DNA of 64,000 bases from JAOEGB01 sp041262585 (lineage in GTDB: Bacteria; Actinomycetota; Actinomycetes; Streptosporangiales; Streptosporangiaceae), in contig NZ_JBGCBZ010000002.1 in NCBI RefSeq assembly GCF_041262585.1, positions 1-64,000 of the forward strand, given 5' to 3'. The stretch's first letter is position 1; every line of letters starts with the position of its first letter. The notes beneath the pieces are model-generated. The model did no database searches. It saw nothing but the letters and a program-made list of their open reading frames with translations, and was not told the DNA's origin. Shown here piece after piece: positions 6,786 through 14,933 of this stretch. The translations under genes and the position numbers were made by a program.

Positions 6786-8204
6786 ATGAGCCGTTTCGAC
6801 CACGAGGGAAACAAGGTCACCGGCGTCGACGCCGCGGCGATCGACGCTTTGGCCAAGCAGGTGAAGGGTCCGGTGCTCACCCCTGACAACGAGCAGTACG
6901 ACGCCGAACGCGCCGGGCACCAGACCACCCGCTGGCACCGGCCCGACGTGGTAGTGGGCGCGATCGGGCCCGCCGACGTGCAGGCGGCGGTGGCGTTCGC
7001 GCACAGCCACGGACTCCCGGTGGCGGTGCAAGGCACAGGGCACGCGCTCTCCGCCGTCGCCGCCGAGGGCGGAGTGCTGATCAACACCTCACGGATGGCG
7101 GATGTCCGGGTGAATACCGAGGCGGGCACCGTGTGGGTGGGCGCCGGGACGAAGTGGGACCAAGTGATCCACGAGGCGGCAGCGGCCGGGCTGGCCCCGC
7201 TGTCGGGCTCGGCCCCGGGCGTCGGCGTGGTCTCCTACACCCTCGGCGGCGGCTTGGGCCCGCTGTCGCGGCGGTACGGGTACGCCGCCGACCATGTGCG
7301 CAGCATCGACGTCGTCACGGCGGACAGCACGCTGCGGCACGTCACCGAGACCTCCGACCCGGACCTGTTCTGGGCGCTGCGCGGCGGCCGGGACAACTTC
7401 GGCGTGGTGACCGGCATCGAGGTCGACCTCATGCCGATCACGACGATCTACGGCGGCGGACTGTTCTTCGACGCCGGGTCGGCCGCCGAGGTCCTCGACA
7501 CCTACGCGCAATGGACGACCACCGTGCCCGACGAGATGACCTCGTCGGTCGCGCTGATCTCCTTCCCCGAGGTCCCGGCGCTCCCGGAGCCGTTGCGCGG
7601 CCGCTACGTCGTCCACATCCGTATCGCCTACGCCGCAGACACCCTCGGGGCGGGCGAGGGCCTGGTGGCGCCGCTGCGGGCGCTCAACCCGTTCATCGAC
7701 ACCGTCGCCGAGATACCCTTCGCCCAGGCCGGATCCATCCACAACGACCCGCCCTTCCCGGGGACCTTCGAGTCCGGCACCGCCCTGCTGGGCGAGTTCG
7801 ACTCCGCCGCGGTGCGCGCCCTGCTCGAGCACGTCGGCCCCCAAGCACCGGTGCCGCACGTCGTCGAACTGCGCCACCTCGGCGGGCAGCTCGCCCGTCC
7901 CCCCGCCGTCCCGAACGCCGTCGGCCATCGCAACGCGCGTTACGTGATCAACGTGGTCTCCCGGCTGGAGCGCGCCGAGATCACCGCCGTCCGGCCCGCG
8001 CACGAGCGCGTGTTCGCGGCGATCATGCCGTGGACCACCGGCGGCCGGGCGCTGAACTTCATGATCGGCGAGAATGACGCCAAGGACGTGGCCTCCGCGT
8101 ACGACCCCAAGGACTACCAGCGCCTGACCGAGGTCAAGGCCGTCTACGACCCCCAGAACATCTTCCGGCTCAACCACAACATCCCGCCCGCCGTCGCCGG
8201 GTGA
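6786..8204 (+). CDS. FAD-linked oxidase, berberine-bridge-enzyme-like
   Basis: A 472-residue flavoprotein with the FAD_binding_4 (PCMH) fold (about 35-205) and a C-terminal BBE segment (YDPQNIFRLNHNIPP). The histidine in QGTGHALS is the expected site of 8-alpha-histidyl FAD attachment. The cysteine that gives bicovalent attachment in BBE enzymes is replaced (SAPGVGV), so a single covalent link is expected. The start at 6786 follows GAGGTGGG; the frame to 6726 lacks a better site. Such enzymes oxidise or couple phenols and polyketides, so it may oxidise the naphthol product to a quinone or dimer. It is divergent from MarR. Confidence 0.9.
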   Translation: MSRFDHEGNKVTGVDAAAIDALAKQVKGPVLTPDNEQYDAERAGHQTTRWHRPDVVVGAIGPADVQAAVAFAHSHGLPVAVQGTGHALSAVAAEGGVLINTSRMADVRVNTEAGTVWVGAGTKWDQVIHEAAAAGLAPLSGSAPGVGVVSYTLGGGLGPLSRRYGYAADHVRSIDVVTADSTLRHVTETSDPDLFWALRGGRDNFGVVTGIEVDLMPITTIYGGGLFFDAGSAAEVLDTYAQWTTTVPDEMTSSVALISFPEVPALPEPLRGRYVVHIRIAYAADTLGAGEGLVAPLRALNPFIDTVAEIPFAQAGSIHNDPPFPGTFESGTALLGEFDSAAVRALLEHVGPQAPVPHVVELRHLGGQLARPPAVPNAVGHRNARYVINVVSRLERAEITAVRPAHERVFAAIMPWTTGGRALNFMIGENDAKDVASAYDPKDYQRLTEVKAVYDPQNIFRLNHNIPPAVAG

Positions 8205-8317
8205 CCCCGGCAGGCAAGAGCGCGGGGTATCACTCTGGATGCTCTGTCTCTACTCCTTTCGGTGGTGACGGAAAGTCAGGCCGAGAGGATGCGGTGGTAG
8301 CAGCGCGAAGCCGGCCC

Positions 8318-8334
8318 GGCCGGCTCAGCCGGCC
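8318..8334. terminator. GC hairpin at the convergent gene ends
   Basis: GGCCGGC-tca-GCCGGCC, a perfect 7-bp stem whose loop is the stop codon of the minus-strand hydrolase (8325-8327). A weaker stem ACCCCG/CGGGGT (8204-8209, 8223-8228) covers the end of the oxidase. There is no U-tract. Either may reduce read-through between the convergent genes. Confidence 0.35.
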
Positions 8335-9161
8335 GCACGCGCGGCGTCCTCGATGAGGCGGGTGGTGGTCCCCGGGTGGCTGATCATGGCGACGTGGGAG
8401 GCGGCGACCTCGACGACGTGGGCCTTGGCACGCTCGTAGAAGAAGCGTTCCAGGGCGGGCGGGATGGCCTTGTCCTGGGTGGCGACCAGCCCCCAGGAAG
8501 GGATCGAGTGCCAGGCGGCGGCCTTGGTCACGTCGGTGAAGGAGGAGGCGCTGAAGGGCCGCTGGGTGGCCTGCATGAGCCGGGTGGTGGAGGCGGGCAG
8601 GTCGGCGGCGAACGCGGCCCGGAACTTGTCGGCCCGCAGGTAAAGGTCGGTGCCGGTGGTGCCGTCCGGGTTGGCGTAGGGGACCTCCTGCACGGCGGCG
8701 GGGATCTGGGTGCCTGGGTATTTGTTGATCAGGACGCCGAGCTGTTCGCCTTCGTCGGGAACGAACGCGGCGATGTAGACCAGCGCCTTGACGTTGGGGT
8801 TGTCGGCGGCGGCGTTGGTGATCACGGCGCCGCCGTAGGAGTGGCCGACCAGCACGATCGGGCCGTCGATCGACTTCAGGACGCTGGCGATGTACGGCGC
8901 GTCGGTGGGCAGCCCGCGCAGCGGGTTGGCGGGGGCGATCGTCTGGTAGCCGTCGTGCTGGAGCCGGCTGATCACGCCGTTCCAGTTGGAGCCGTCGGCG
9001 AAGCCGCCGTGCACCAAGACGATCGTGGGCTTGGCCGTGGGAGAAGCGCCCTCGTGCGCGGCGGTCGCGGACGCGGACGGCACGGTGAGCAGCGCGGCGG
9101 CCAGGCCGCCGGCAGCGACGGCGAGCACCATACGGCGCGGCAATGCGGAACGAGCGTTCAT
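8325..9161 (-). CDS. Secreted alpha/beta hydrolase
   Basis: A 278-residue protein with an N-terminal export signal (MNARSALPRR, hydrophobic core, then PSASATA) followed by an alpha/beta-hydrolase domain. Visible features are the oxyanion region LVHGGFADGSNW, the nucleophile elbow GHSYGG and a candidate catalytic His in ASHVAMISHP. GGAG precedes the ATG at 9161; the longer frame to 9773 is overlap with the next gene. It is paralogous to the cytoplasmic hydrolase at 9275-9949 and lies downstream of it on the same strand. Substrate unknown. Confidence 0.9.
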   Translation of the reverse strand: MNARSALPRRMVLAVAAGGLAAALLTVPSASATAAHEGASPTAKPTIVLVHGGFADGSNWNGVISRLQHDGYQTIAPANPLRGLPTDAPYIASVLKSIDGPIVLVGHSYGGAVITNAAADNPNVKALVYIAAFVPDEGEQLGVLINKYPGTQIPAAVQEVPYANPDGTTGTDLYLRADKFRAAFAADLPASTTRLMQATQRPFSASSFTDVTKAAAWHSIPSWGLVATQDKAIPPALERFFYERAKAHVVEVAASHVAMISHPGTTTRLIEDAARAAG

Positions 9162-9274
9162 GTCTGTCTCCAGTGGGAGTTGGTTGGGGGAACCGGGTGG
9201 GCCCGGCCGACTCGGTGAACCCAGGAGCGGCGCTCGGCCTGTACGGCACGGCCCCTGGTCAGCCAGGGTCGTCG

Positions 9275-9949
9275 TCAGGCGGCGGCCTGGCGGATGAGGG
9301 CGGCCACCGCCGCGGGCTGCGACAGGTAGACCGAGTGGCTGCCCGGCGTCTCCGCGACGGTCGCCCCGGCGCGCTGCGCCATGGCGCGCTGGGCCGGCGG
9401 CGGGATCATCCGGTCGTCGGTCGCCACCAGGTACCAGGAAGGCTTGGCGCGCCACGCGGGTTCGGCGACCGCGCCGCCGAGGGCGTCCACGCCCCACGGG
9501 ACCTGCGAGTCGGCCATGAACGCCGCCTGGTCGGCGGGCAGATCTCCCGCGAACGACGCGGCGAACTTGTCCCGGTCGAGGAAGAGGAACCCGTTCACCG
9601 GGGGCAGGATCGGCGGGACGGGCGCGCCGGGCGGCGGGTCGGCGATGAGCGTGTTGACCGACTCGCCCTTGTCCGGGGCGAAGGCTGCGATGTACACGAG
9701 TGCCGCGACGTCCGGGTGGCCGCCCGCCTCGGTGATCACGACGCCGCCGTAGGAGTGGCCGACCAGGACGCACGGGCCGTGCAGGCCGTCGACGACCTGG
9801 TGAGTGGCGGCGACGTCCCCGGCCAGGGACAGGGTCGGGTTCTGCACGACCGACACGCGGAAGCCGTCGGCGACGAGCAGGTCGTAGACGGCCTGCCAGC
9901 CGGAGCCGTCGACGAAGCCGCCGTGGACGAGCACGATGTTGCGGATCAT
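9275..9949 (-). CDS. Alpha/beta hydrolase (cytoplasmic)
   Basis: A 224-residue alpha/beta hydrolase with LVHGGFVDGSGW, nucleophile elbow GHSYGG, acid-region ATDDRMIP and the late His in GSHSVYLSQP. It lacks a signal peptide, unlike its neighbour at 8325-9161, with which it shares sequence throughout, so the two are a local duplication differing in location. The start at 9949 follows GAGGA. It lies 73 bases after the LAL regulator on the same strand and may be under its control. Confidence 0.9.
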   Translation of the reverse strand: MIRNIVLVHGGFVDGSGWQAVYDLLVADGFRVSVVQNPTLSLAGDVAATHQVVDGLHGPCVLVGHSYGGVVITEAGGHPDVAALVYIAAFAPDKGESVNTLIADPPPGAPVPPILPPVNGFLFLDRDKFAASFAGDLPADQAAFMADSQVPWGVDALGGAVAEPAWRAKPSWYLVATDDRMIPPPAQRAMAQRAGATVAETPGSHSVYLSQPAAVAALIRQAAA

Positions 9950-10022
9950 GGCGTTCCTCTGCGAGGGGAGAAGGGGTGGAACACGTCCCACGGTAGGAAC
10001 CGGGCGGCTCCCCTCGCGTACG

Positions 10023-12734
10023 TCAAATGATGTAGTCGCCCTCCCTCGCGGCCATGAGACGGCTCAGCTCACCGCGCGTGGTGATGCCGAGCTTGGGGAA
10101 GATGCGCGACAGGTGCGTGCTGACCGTGCGGGGCGAGACGAACAGCCGCTGGCCGATGTCGCGGTTGGTCAGGCCGTCCGCGACGAGCTGCGCGATCTGG
10201 AGCTCCTGGGCGGTGAGCCGGTCGCGGGTGTCGTGCTTGCGGCGGATCCGCTCGCCGCTCGCGCGCAGCTCGCGCAGCGCGCGCTCCGACCAGGGCACCG
10301 CGCCGAGCGCGTCGAACGCCTCAGCCGCCGCGCGTAGCGGCGCCCTGGCCTCGGCGGCACGGCGCTGGCGGCGCAGCCACGCGCCCCACGCGTGCCGCAG
10401 CCGCGCCCGTTCGAACGGCCAGCCGACCAGGTCCTCGCGCAGCGCCTGCGTGAACAGCTCCTCGGCGGTCTCGTCGGGCGCGGTGACGGCCCTGACGTAG
10501 GCGAGCGCCACGTGCCCGACCGGCGACCCGCTCTCCTCGATCACCGGGGCCAGCTCGTCTGCGACCGCGCGCAGCTCCTCCTGCCGTCCGCTGAGCAACG
10601 CCGCCTCCGCCAGGTGCGGCAGCGCCCACAGCCGCATGTACTGGCTGTAGCTGACTTCGCTGGGGTCGAAGATCGGGCGCAGCGCGTCCCAGGCCGCGCC
10701 GAAGGTCCCGTCGGCCAGCTCGGCGGCTCCGCGCGCGAGCTGCACCAGGGCCAGCATCGGGTGCGCGCCCGCCGACAGGAACGCCCGTTCGGCCTGCGCG
10801 GCGAGGTCGCGCGTGACGTCCGTCGCGCCGCGCAGCGCGTGGATCTCGGCGGATACTGCGTCCGCGGTGAGCACCCACTGCGGCTGCCTGGTCTCCACGG
10901 CCAGCGCCCTGGCCTCGGCGGCGGCGACGACCCCGAGCCGGGTGTCGGCGAGTCGCGCCGCCGACGTCGTCTGCCCGACGAGCGCCTGCGCGAGCGCCCC
11001 GAACGGCCCCCGCGCCCGCATCCCCGCGATCGCCTCCGCGTACAGCCGCGCGCCCAGCGGGAACGCCCCGACCGCGTTCGCCGCGTTGCCCAGCAGTTGC
11101 AGGTTGTGCGGGCTGACCCAGCTCGCCGTGCTCAGCGCGTCGAGCCGGGCCAGCGACTGCCTGCCGCGCTCCACCGGGGCGATCACCGCGAGCGACGCGA
11201 CGATCTGCGGGTCGTCCGGAGGCACGGCCAGCCGTTCGATCGCGGCGAGCAGGGGCGCGCGGACCTCCCGCGTGGGGTTGGAAAAGAACCAGCGCGTGCT
11301 GACGCTGGCCAGCCAGCGCAGCGCGAACGCCGAGCCGTCACGTGCGCGCATCTCGTCGAGGAACCCGGGGAGGTCGGACAGCCGGTCCACGCCGGTCCAC
11401 ACGAAATGCAGGGTGATGTCGCGGAAGTAGGTGAGCCTGGACCGGTCGACCGGGGCGAGGTCGGCGTCCTCCGCGCGGCCGACGAGGCGTTCCAGGGCGG
11501 CGCGGTCGCCGAGGTCGAAGGCCATCGCGGCGGCGTCGATCAGCCGCGCGCCCCGGCGGGCCGGGTCGGCGCTGAGGTAGGCGGCGCGCTCCATCGCCTC
11601 CAGCGCAAGCCCCGACGCGCCCCTGCCGTGGGCGCGCATCGCGGCGGCGGCGAGCCCGGCTGCGACGTCGTCGTCGTGGGACGTCGCGGCGGCCGCCCGG
11701 TGCCAGATCCTGCGGTCGTCGTCATCGGGCAGGGCGGCGGCGAGCGCGGCGTGTGCGTCGCGTAACAGGTCGGCCCCGGCCGCCTGGACGATCGCCGACC
11801 TGATCAGGGGGTGCCGGAACCTGACGCGCACGGCGTCGGCCACGACCAGCCCCGCCCGGGTCGCGGGGGCCAGCGCGGCCGCCTCGATCGGCGCGCCCGC
11901 CAGCAGGGACGCGACCCGTGTGTTCTCCTCGATCGCGTCGTGCTCGTTGACGGCGGCGATGAGAGCCAGGGTCCTGGTGTCGGCGGGCAGCGCGGCGAGC
12001 GCCTGGGCGAACGCGCGTTCCAGCCGCTCCGTCAGAGGCAGCCTGCTCGACGCGAGCATCTCCTGGTCCTGCCGGGACGCCAGCGCGGCGAACTCCATCA
12101 GCGCGAGCGGGTTGCCCGCCGCCTCCGCCAGCACGCGGGCGCGCAGCGCGGTGCCCAGGTCGGGCGCGACCCTCGCCAGCAGCTCCGCCGCCGCCTGGTG
12201 GGTCAGCGGCGGCACGGTCAGCGCGGGCAGCCCCGACGCGGCGAGCCTGGCCTGGGAGTCGGCGTCGTCGCGCAGGGTCGCCAGCAGCACGACGGCGTCC
12301 GAGCGCAGCCGGCGGCCGACGAACGCGAGCGCCTCCCAGCTCGGCCCGTCCAACCAGTGCGCGTCCTCGACGGCGAGCACCACGGGCGTGTCGCCCGCCA
12401 GCGCGGACAGCCGGTGCAGCACGGACATCGCGGTGCGCAGCGGCCCGCCGTCGAGGTCACCGGGCTCGAGCCCGGTCCCCGCGAGCAGCCTGCGCAGACC
12501 CTCGTACGGGACCTGGGCTTCGGCGGGCACGCCGGTCACGGTCAGCACGCGCGCGCCCCTGGCCTCGGCCTCGGCCGTGGCGGCCCCGAGCAGCGCCGAC
12601 TTGCCGACGCCCGCCGCGCCGCTCAACACGAGCGCCCCGCCGCCTTCCTTCGCGCCGTCCAACAGTGCCAGCAGGTCGCGCAGTTCGGCGTCTCGTCCCA
12701 CGAGGGCGTGCAGTGTCACGAGGACGATGCTCAC
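10023..12734 (-). CDS. LuxR-family LAL regulator (AAA ATPase plus HTH)
   Basis: A 903-residue large ATP-binding LuxR regulator (MalT-like). Near the N-terminus is Walker A GAAGVGKSALL, then VLAVEDAHWLDGPSW as Walker B. A long helical repeat region of about 500 residues follows, and a C-terminal LuxR HTH (LTAQELQIAQLVADGLTNRDI, SPRTVSTHLSRIF). The size is normal for the family. It probably activates the two hydrolases downstream (9949-8325), although LAL proteins also control antibiotic clusters. Leu/Ala/Arg-rich composition is typical. Confidence 0.93.
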   Translation of the reverse strand: MSIVLVTLHALVGRDAELRDLLALLDGAKEGGGALVLSGAAGVGKSALLGAATAEAEARGARVLTVTGVPAEAQVPYEGLRRLLAGTGLEPGDLDGGPLRTAMSVLHRLSALAGDTPVVLAVEDAHWLDGPSWEALAFVGRRLRSDAVVLLATLRDDADSQARLAASGLPALTVPPLTHQAAAELLARVAPDLGTALRARVLAEAAGNPLALMEFAALASRQDQEMLASSRLPLTERLERAFAQALAALPADTRTLALIAAVNEHDAIEENTRVASLLAGAPIEAAALAPATRAGLVVADAVRVRFRHPLIRSAIVQAAGADLLRDAHAALAAALPDDDDRRIWHRAAAATSHDDDVAAGLAAAAMRAHGRGASGLALEAMERAAYLSADPARRGARLIDAAAMAFDLGDRAALERLVGRAEDADLAPVDRSRLTYFRDITLHFVWTGVDRLSDLPGFLDEMRARDGSAFALRWLASVSTRWFFSNPTREVRAPLLAAIERLAVPPDDPQIVASLAVIAPVERGRQSLARLDALSTASWVSPHNLQLLGNAANAVGAFPLGARLYAEAIAGMRARGPFGALAQALVGQTTSAARLADTRLGVVAAAEARALAVETRQPQWVLTADAVSAEIHALRGATDVTRDLAAQAERAFLSAGAHPMLALVQLARGAAELADGTFGAAWDALRPIFDPSEVSYSQYMRLWALPHLAEAALLSGRQEELRAVADELAPVIEESGSPVGHVALAYVRAVTAPDETAEELFTQALREDLVGWPFERARLRHAWGAWLRRQRRAAEARAPLRAAAEAFDALGAVPWSERALRELRASGERIRRKHDTRDRLTAQELQIAQLVADGLTNRDIGQRLFVSPRTVSTHLSRIFPKLGITTRGELSRLMAAREGDYII

Positions 12735-12758
12735 ACCGCACGCCCCGCGCCGTCCAAT

Positions 12759-12941
12759 TCAGCCCGCGCCCTGCCGTTCCGACCGGATGTGCGCGAGCAC
12801 CGCCAGGACGCGGCGGTGCGAGTCTGGCGAGTCGCGCAACCCCAGCTTGGCGAAGATCTGCGCCACATACGCTTCGACCGCGCACTCGGTGATCGTCAGC
12901 CGGGCCGCGATGGCGCGGTTGGGCAGGCGCTGCAGCCACAC
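12759..12941 (-). pseudogene. LuxR-type response regulator remnant (HTH end only)
   Basis: Sixty codons match the last two thirds of a NarL/LuxR output domain: NRAIAARLTITECAVEAYVA, then FAKLGLRDSPDSHRRVLAVL. The expected LTxRExEVL segment and the whole receiver domain are absent; upstream sequence in frame (SLGSAVWLQRLP) is unrelated. It appears to be the surviving 3' end of a deleted regulator. It lies 24 bases before the LAL gene. Confidence 0.6.
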
Positions 12942-13253
12942 CGCGCTGCCGAGCGACAGGAGGATTGCCCCTATCTGCCAAGATCAACGGTGCTCGCAAG
13001 AGTCGTCAGAACCGCGCAGAACCCGGCTCAGCCTGGTTGCCGTGACCAGCGGGAAAAGACAAACCCACAGGTGAGAACCTTATAACCGGTCCGGTTCGAT
13101 TTCACGTCACCCGCTCCACTACCTCAATGACGCTCGGTCATCCCAACGCTCCCATCAGCCGTCCATGGTCGGCCGCCGACGGCTAAGCTCGGTAGCAGAT
13201 GCCTCGGCTCGCTTACCACGTCAGGGCACCTATCAGCGCAAGGAGGTAGCGGC
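12942..13253. other. Non-coding stretch with tRNA-like repeat
   Basis: No convincing gene. It contains the tRNA-Gly-like repeat (13060-13116) and, at the right end, the strong ribosome site AAGGAGG for the next gene. Confidence 0.5.
13060..13116 (+). repeat. tRNA-Gly 3'-end-like att remnant, copy A
   Basis: The right half, ccggttcgattt...cgtcacccgctcca, resembles the T-arm and acceptor end of actinomycete tRNA-Gly (GGTTCGATTCCCGTCACCCGCTCC). No 5' half of a tRNA is present. The left half, caaacccacaggtgaga, is not tRNA but is shared exactly with copy B at 31361-31416. It is therefore probably an attR-type scar of an integrative element that used tRNA-Gly. The T-stem here is mutated. Confidence 0.55.
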
Positions 13254-13625
13254 ATGACCGCCCAACCGCACGAACTGATCAGCGTTCGGACGCCTGAACA
13301 GATCGTGGAGTCTCTGAAGGCCGATCGGAGTCCGCGTAACATCCGTGCTTGCCTTCCTCCTACCGATCGCGACTACTTCGACAGGGACTACCGGCGGGCC
13401 ATGACCAAGGCCACCGAGGAACTAGACCTCGCGCCTGTCAACACCCTGCTCACTCATTGGTGGCACATGGCCAGGATGAAGGCGACTGGGGAGTACGAAA
13501 CGGTCCTGGAACACGGCGCTCGCATCCAAGAGCAGATCGAACGGGGCGAATACGTCCCGGGGAGACCGCTGCGGGAGGTTATTGCCGAACGAGCATCCGA
13601 ACTCGGCGTGCAACTCGACCTTTAG
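13254..13625 (+). CDS. DUF6247-like small protein, possible antitoxin partner
   Basis: A 123-residue acidic, helical protein (RAMTKATEELDLAPVNTLL, then HMARMKATGEYETVL) of a type common in actinomycetes and recognisable as the DUF6247 kind. It has a strong ribosome site AAGGAGG. The stop codon abuts the ATG of the RelE/ParE-like gene at 13626, the usual coupling of antitoxin and toxin. An antitoxin role is inferred from this arrangement only. Confidence 0.75.
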   Translation: MTAQPHELISVRTPEQIVESLKADRSPRNIRACLPPTDRDYFDRDYRRAMTKATEELDLAPVNTLLTHWWHMARMKATGEYETVLEHGARIQEQIERGEYVPGRPLREVIAERASELGVQLDL

Positions 13626-13879
13626 ATGTACACGGTTGGCAAGAGCAAGCAGGTAGACGAGCAGATCGCTACCCTTCCCGCCGAAGCGCTCGCAGCGTTC
13701 CACGAGGTGACTGTGTTCCTTCAAGTCGCGCCTTGGAACGGCAACCCCTTCATAGGAGAACGGCCCGACGCCCCGATGCGGACCCAGACGTTCGGTGGTG
13801 GCGGTTCGGGCATGGTTACCTACCTGACGTCGAGTACCGACGCCTGGTGGAGATCATTCAAGTTGCTTGGTACGACTGA
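13626..13879 (+). pseudogene. RelE/ParE-like small protein, frameshifted
   Basis: The reading frame starts MYTVGKSKQVDEQIATLP and runs normally to GMVTYL, then turns into unrelated sequence ending at 13949. The other frame continues the family-like end, DVEYRRLVEIIQVAWYD, and stops at 13879. Loss of one base near 13826-13827 (ctg[g]ac) would explain both. The rejoined product would be about 84 residues, a typical RelE/ParE-fold size. No slippery heptamer is visible, so a mutation is likelier than programmed frameshifting. Confidence 0.65.
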
Positions 13880-13945
13880 GCGCCACAGAAGACAGACGTG
13901 CCCGTTGCGTGCCCGTCCGCTCGGCGATCAGCGATCAGCGGGGAC

Positions 13946-14158
13946 CTAGGGCACGGGGGCCGACGCCGTCCGGATCGCAGAGCCATGCGCCGTCTTCCAC
14001 GGAGTGTCCTCCGGCAGGTCGAATTGTGCAAACCACTCCTCCCGGGTTTTGAAGGGAGCGGGGGGAGGCTCGTCGACATACCCCAGTGCCGTCTTCCAGA
14101 ACTGGGCGAGGAGCTGAGCGTTCGTACGGTCAAGGGTCAGATCGATTCTGGCTGCCAT
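13946..14158 (-). pseudogene. VOC-family (glyoxalase-like) protein, frameshifted and truncated
   Basis: ATG at 14158 begins MAARIDLTLDRTNAQLLAQF, the first strand and helix of a VOC domain, through FDLPEDTPW. After that the continuing VOC motif DGAWLCDPDGVGPRA is in a different frame (around 13960-14005), and the rest of the domain is missing. A one-base shift and a 3' deletion are inferred. Not expected to give a functional enzyme. Confidence 0.6.
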
Positions 14159-14275
14159 GACAGGACCGTACTGCGCGCCTCTGACAGTCGCGGCTGGGCC
14201 GTGTCCTTGAGAAACCACCCCTGGCCGTGGCTGCATCGCCTTGAGCCTTCCGGGCAGGACTTCGGCTGATCGGCC

Positions 14276-14932
14276 TCAACCGCGGGTGCCTGGGCCGGTG
14301 TCGCGGACCAGCAGAGCTGCCTGGACGCGGTTGGAGCAGTCGAGCTTGGCCAGGATCCTGCTTACGTACGTCTTGATGGTCGTTTCGGTCATGCGCAGCC
14401 GCCGGCCGATCTCGGCGTTGGACATGCCCTCGGCCAATAGGTGGAGGACTTCCGACTCGCGGGGCGTGAGCGCCGCCAGCCGCTCGGCCGCTTCCCGCCG
14501 GCGCCGGGCGTCTATGGGCGTGACCATGCCCAGCACCAGCCGGGTCACCTCGGGGGACAGGTAGGCGTCACCGACATGCGCCGCCCGGACCGCGCGGATC
14601 AGTTCGTCGGGCGTACAGTTCTTGAGCACGAACCCGGCCGCGCCGTTCTGCAGCGCGCGCAGCACGTTCGGCTCCGCGCTGAACGAGGTCAGCACCACGA
14701 TCCGCAGCACGGGCACCTGCCTGCGCAGCTCCTCGATCGCGCTCAGCCCGTCCAGCACCGGCATTTTGATATCGATCAGCGCCACGTCGACGCGGTGCCT
14801 GATCGCCTCGTTCACGGCCCCCCGGCCGGTTTCGGCCTGGGCGACGACCTCGATGTCGGCCGCCGATTCCAGCACGGTGCGGATGCCGGCTCTGATCAGC
14901 GGCTCGTCGTCGGCGACCAGAACCCTGATCAC
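14276..14932 (-). CDS. NarL/LuxR-family response regulator
   Basis: A 218-residue two-domain regulator. The receiver domain (about 1-120) has the acidic pair in VADDEP, phospho-acceptor Asp54 (ALIDIKMP) and Lys in FVLKNC. The LuxR HTH is at about 148-210 (LTPRESEVLHLLAEGMSNAEI). It ends one codon before the histidine kinase stop and is co-transcribed with it. The pair probably controls the divergent ABC-2 transporter (16278-17977), the usual arrangement for drug-efflux systems of this type. Confidence 0.95.
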   Translation of the reverse strand: MIRVLVADDEPLIRAGIRTVLESAADIEVVAQAETGRGAVNEAIRHRVDVALIDIKMPVLDGLSAIEELRRQVPVLRIVVLTSFSAEPNVLRALQNGAAGFVLKNCTPDELIRAVRAAHVGDAYLSPEVTRLVLGMVTPIDARRRREAAERLAALTPRESEVLHLLAEGMSNAEIGRRLRMTETTIKTYVSRILAKLDCSNRVQAALLVRDTGPGTRG

Positions 14933-14933
14933 C

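Noticed and set aside
10392..11765. 457-residue plus-strand open frame
   Set aside because: Antisense to the LAL regulator, Arg/Gly-rich shadow.
13060..13116. A complete tRNA gene
   Set aside because: Only the 3' arm is recognisable; there is no D-arm, anticodon arm or 5' acceptor, and the T-stem is mispaired.
13626..13879. Programmed -1 frameshifting
   Set aside because: No slippery heptamer or downstream pseudoknot is visible at 13826; a one-base deletion is simpler.
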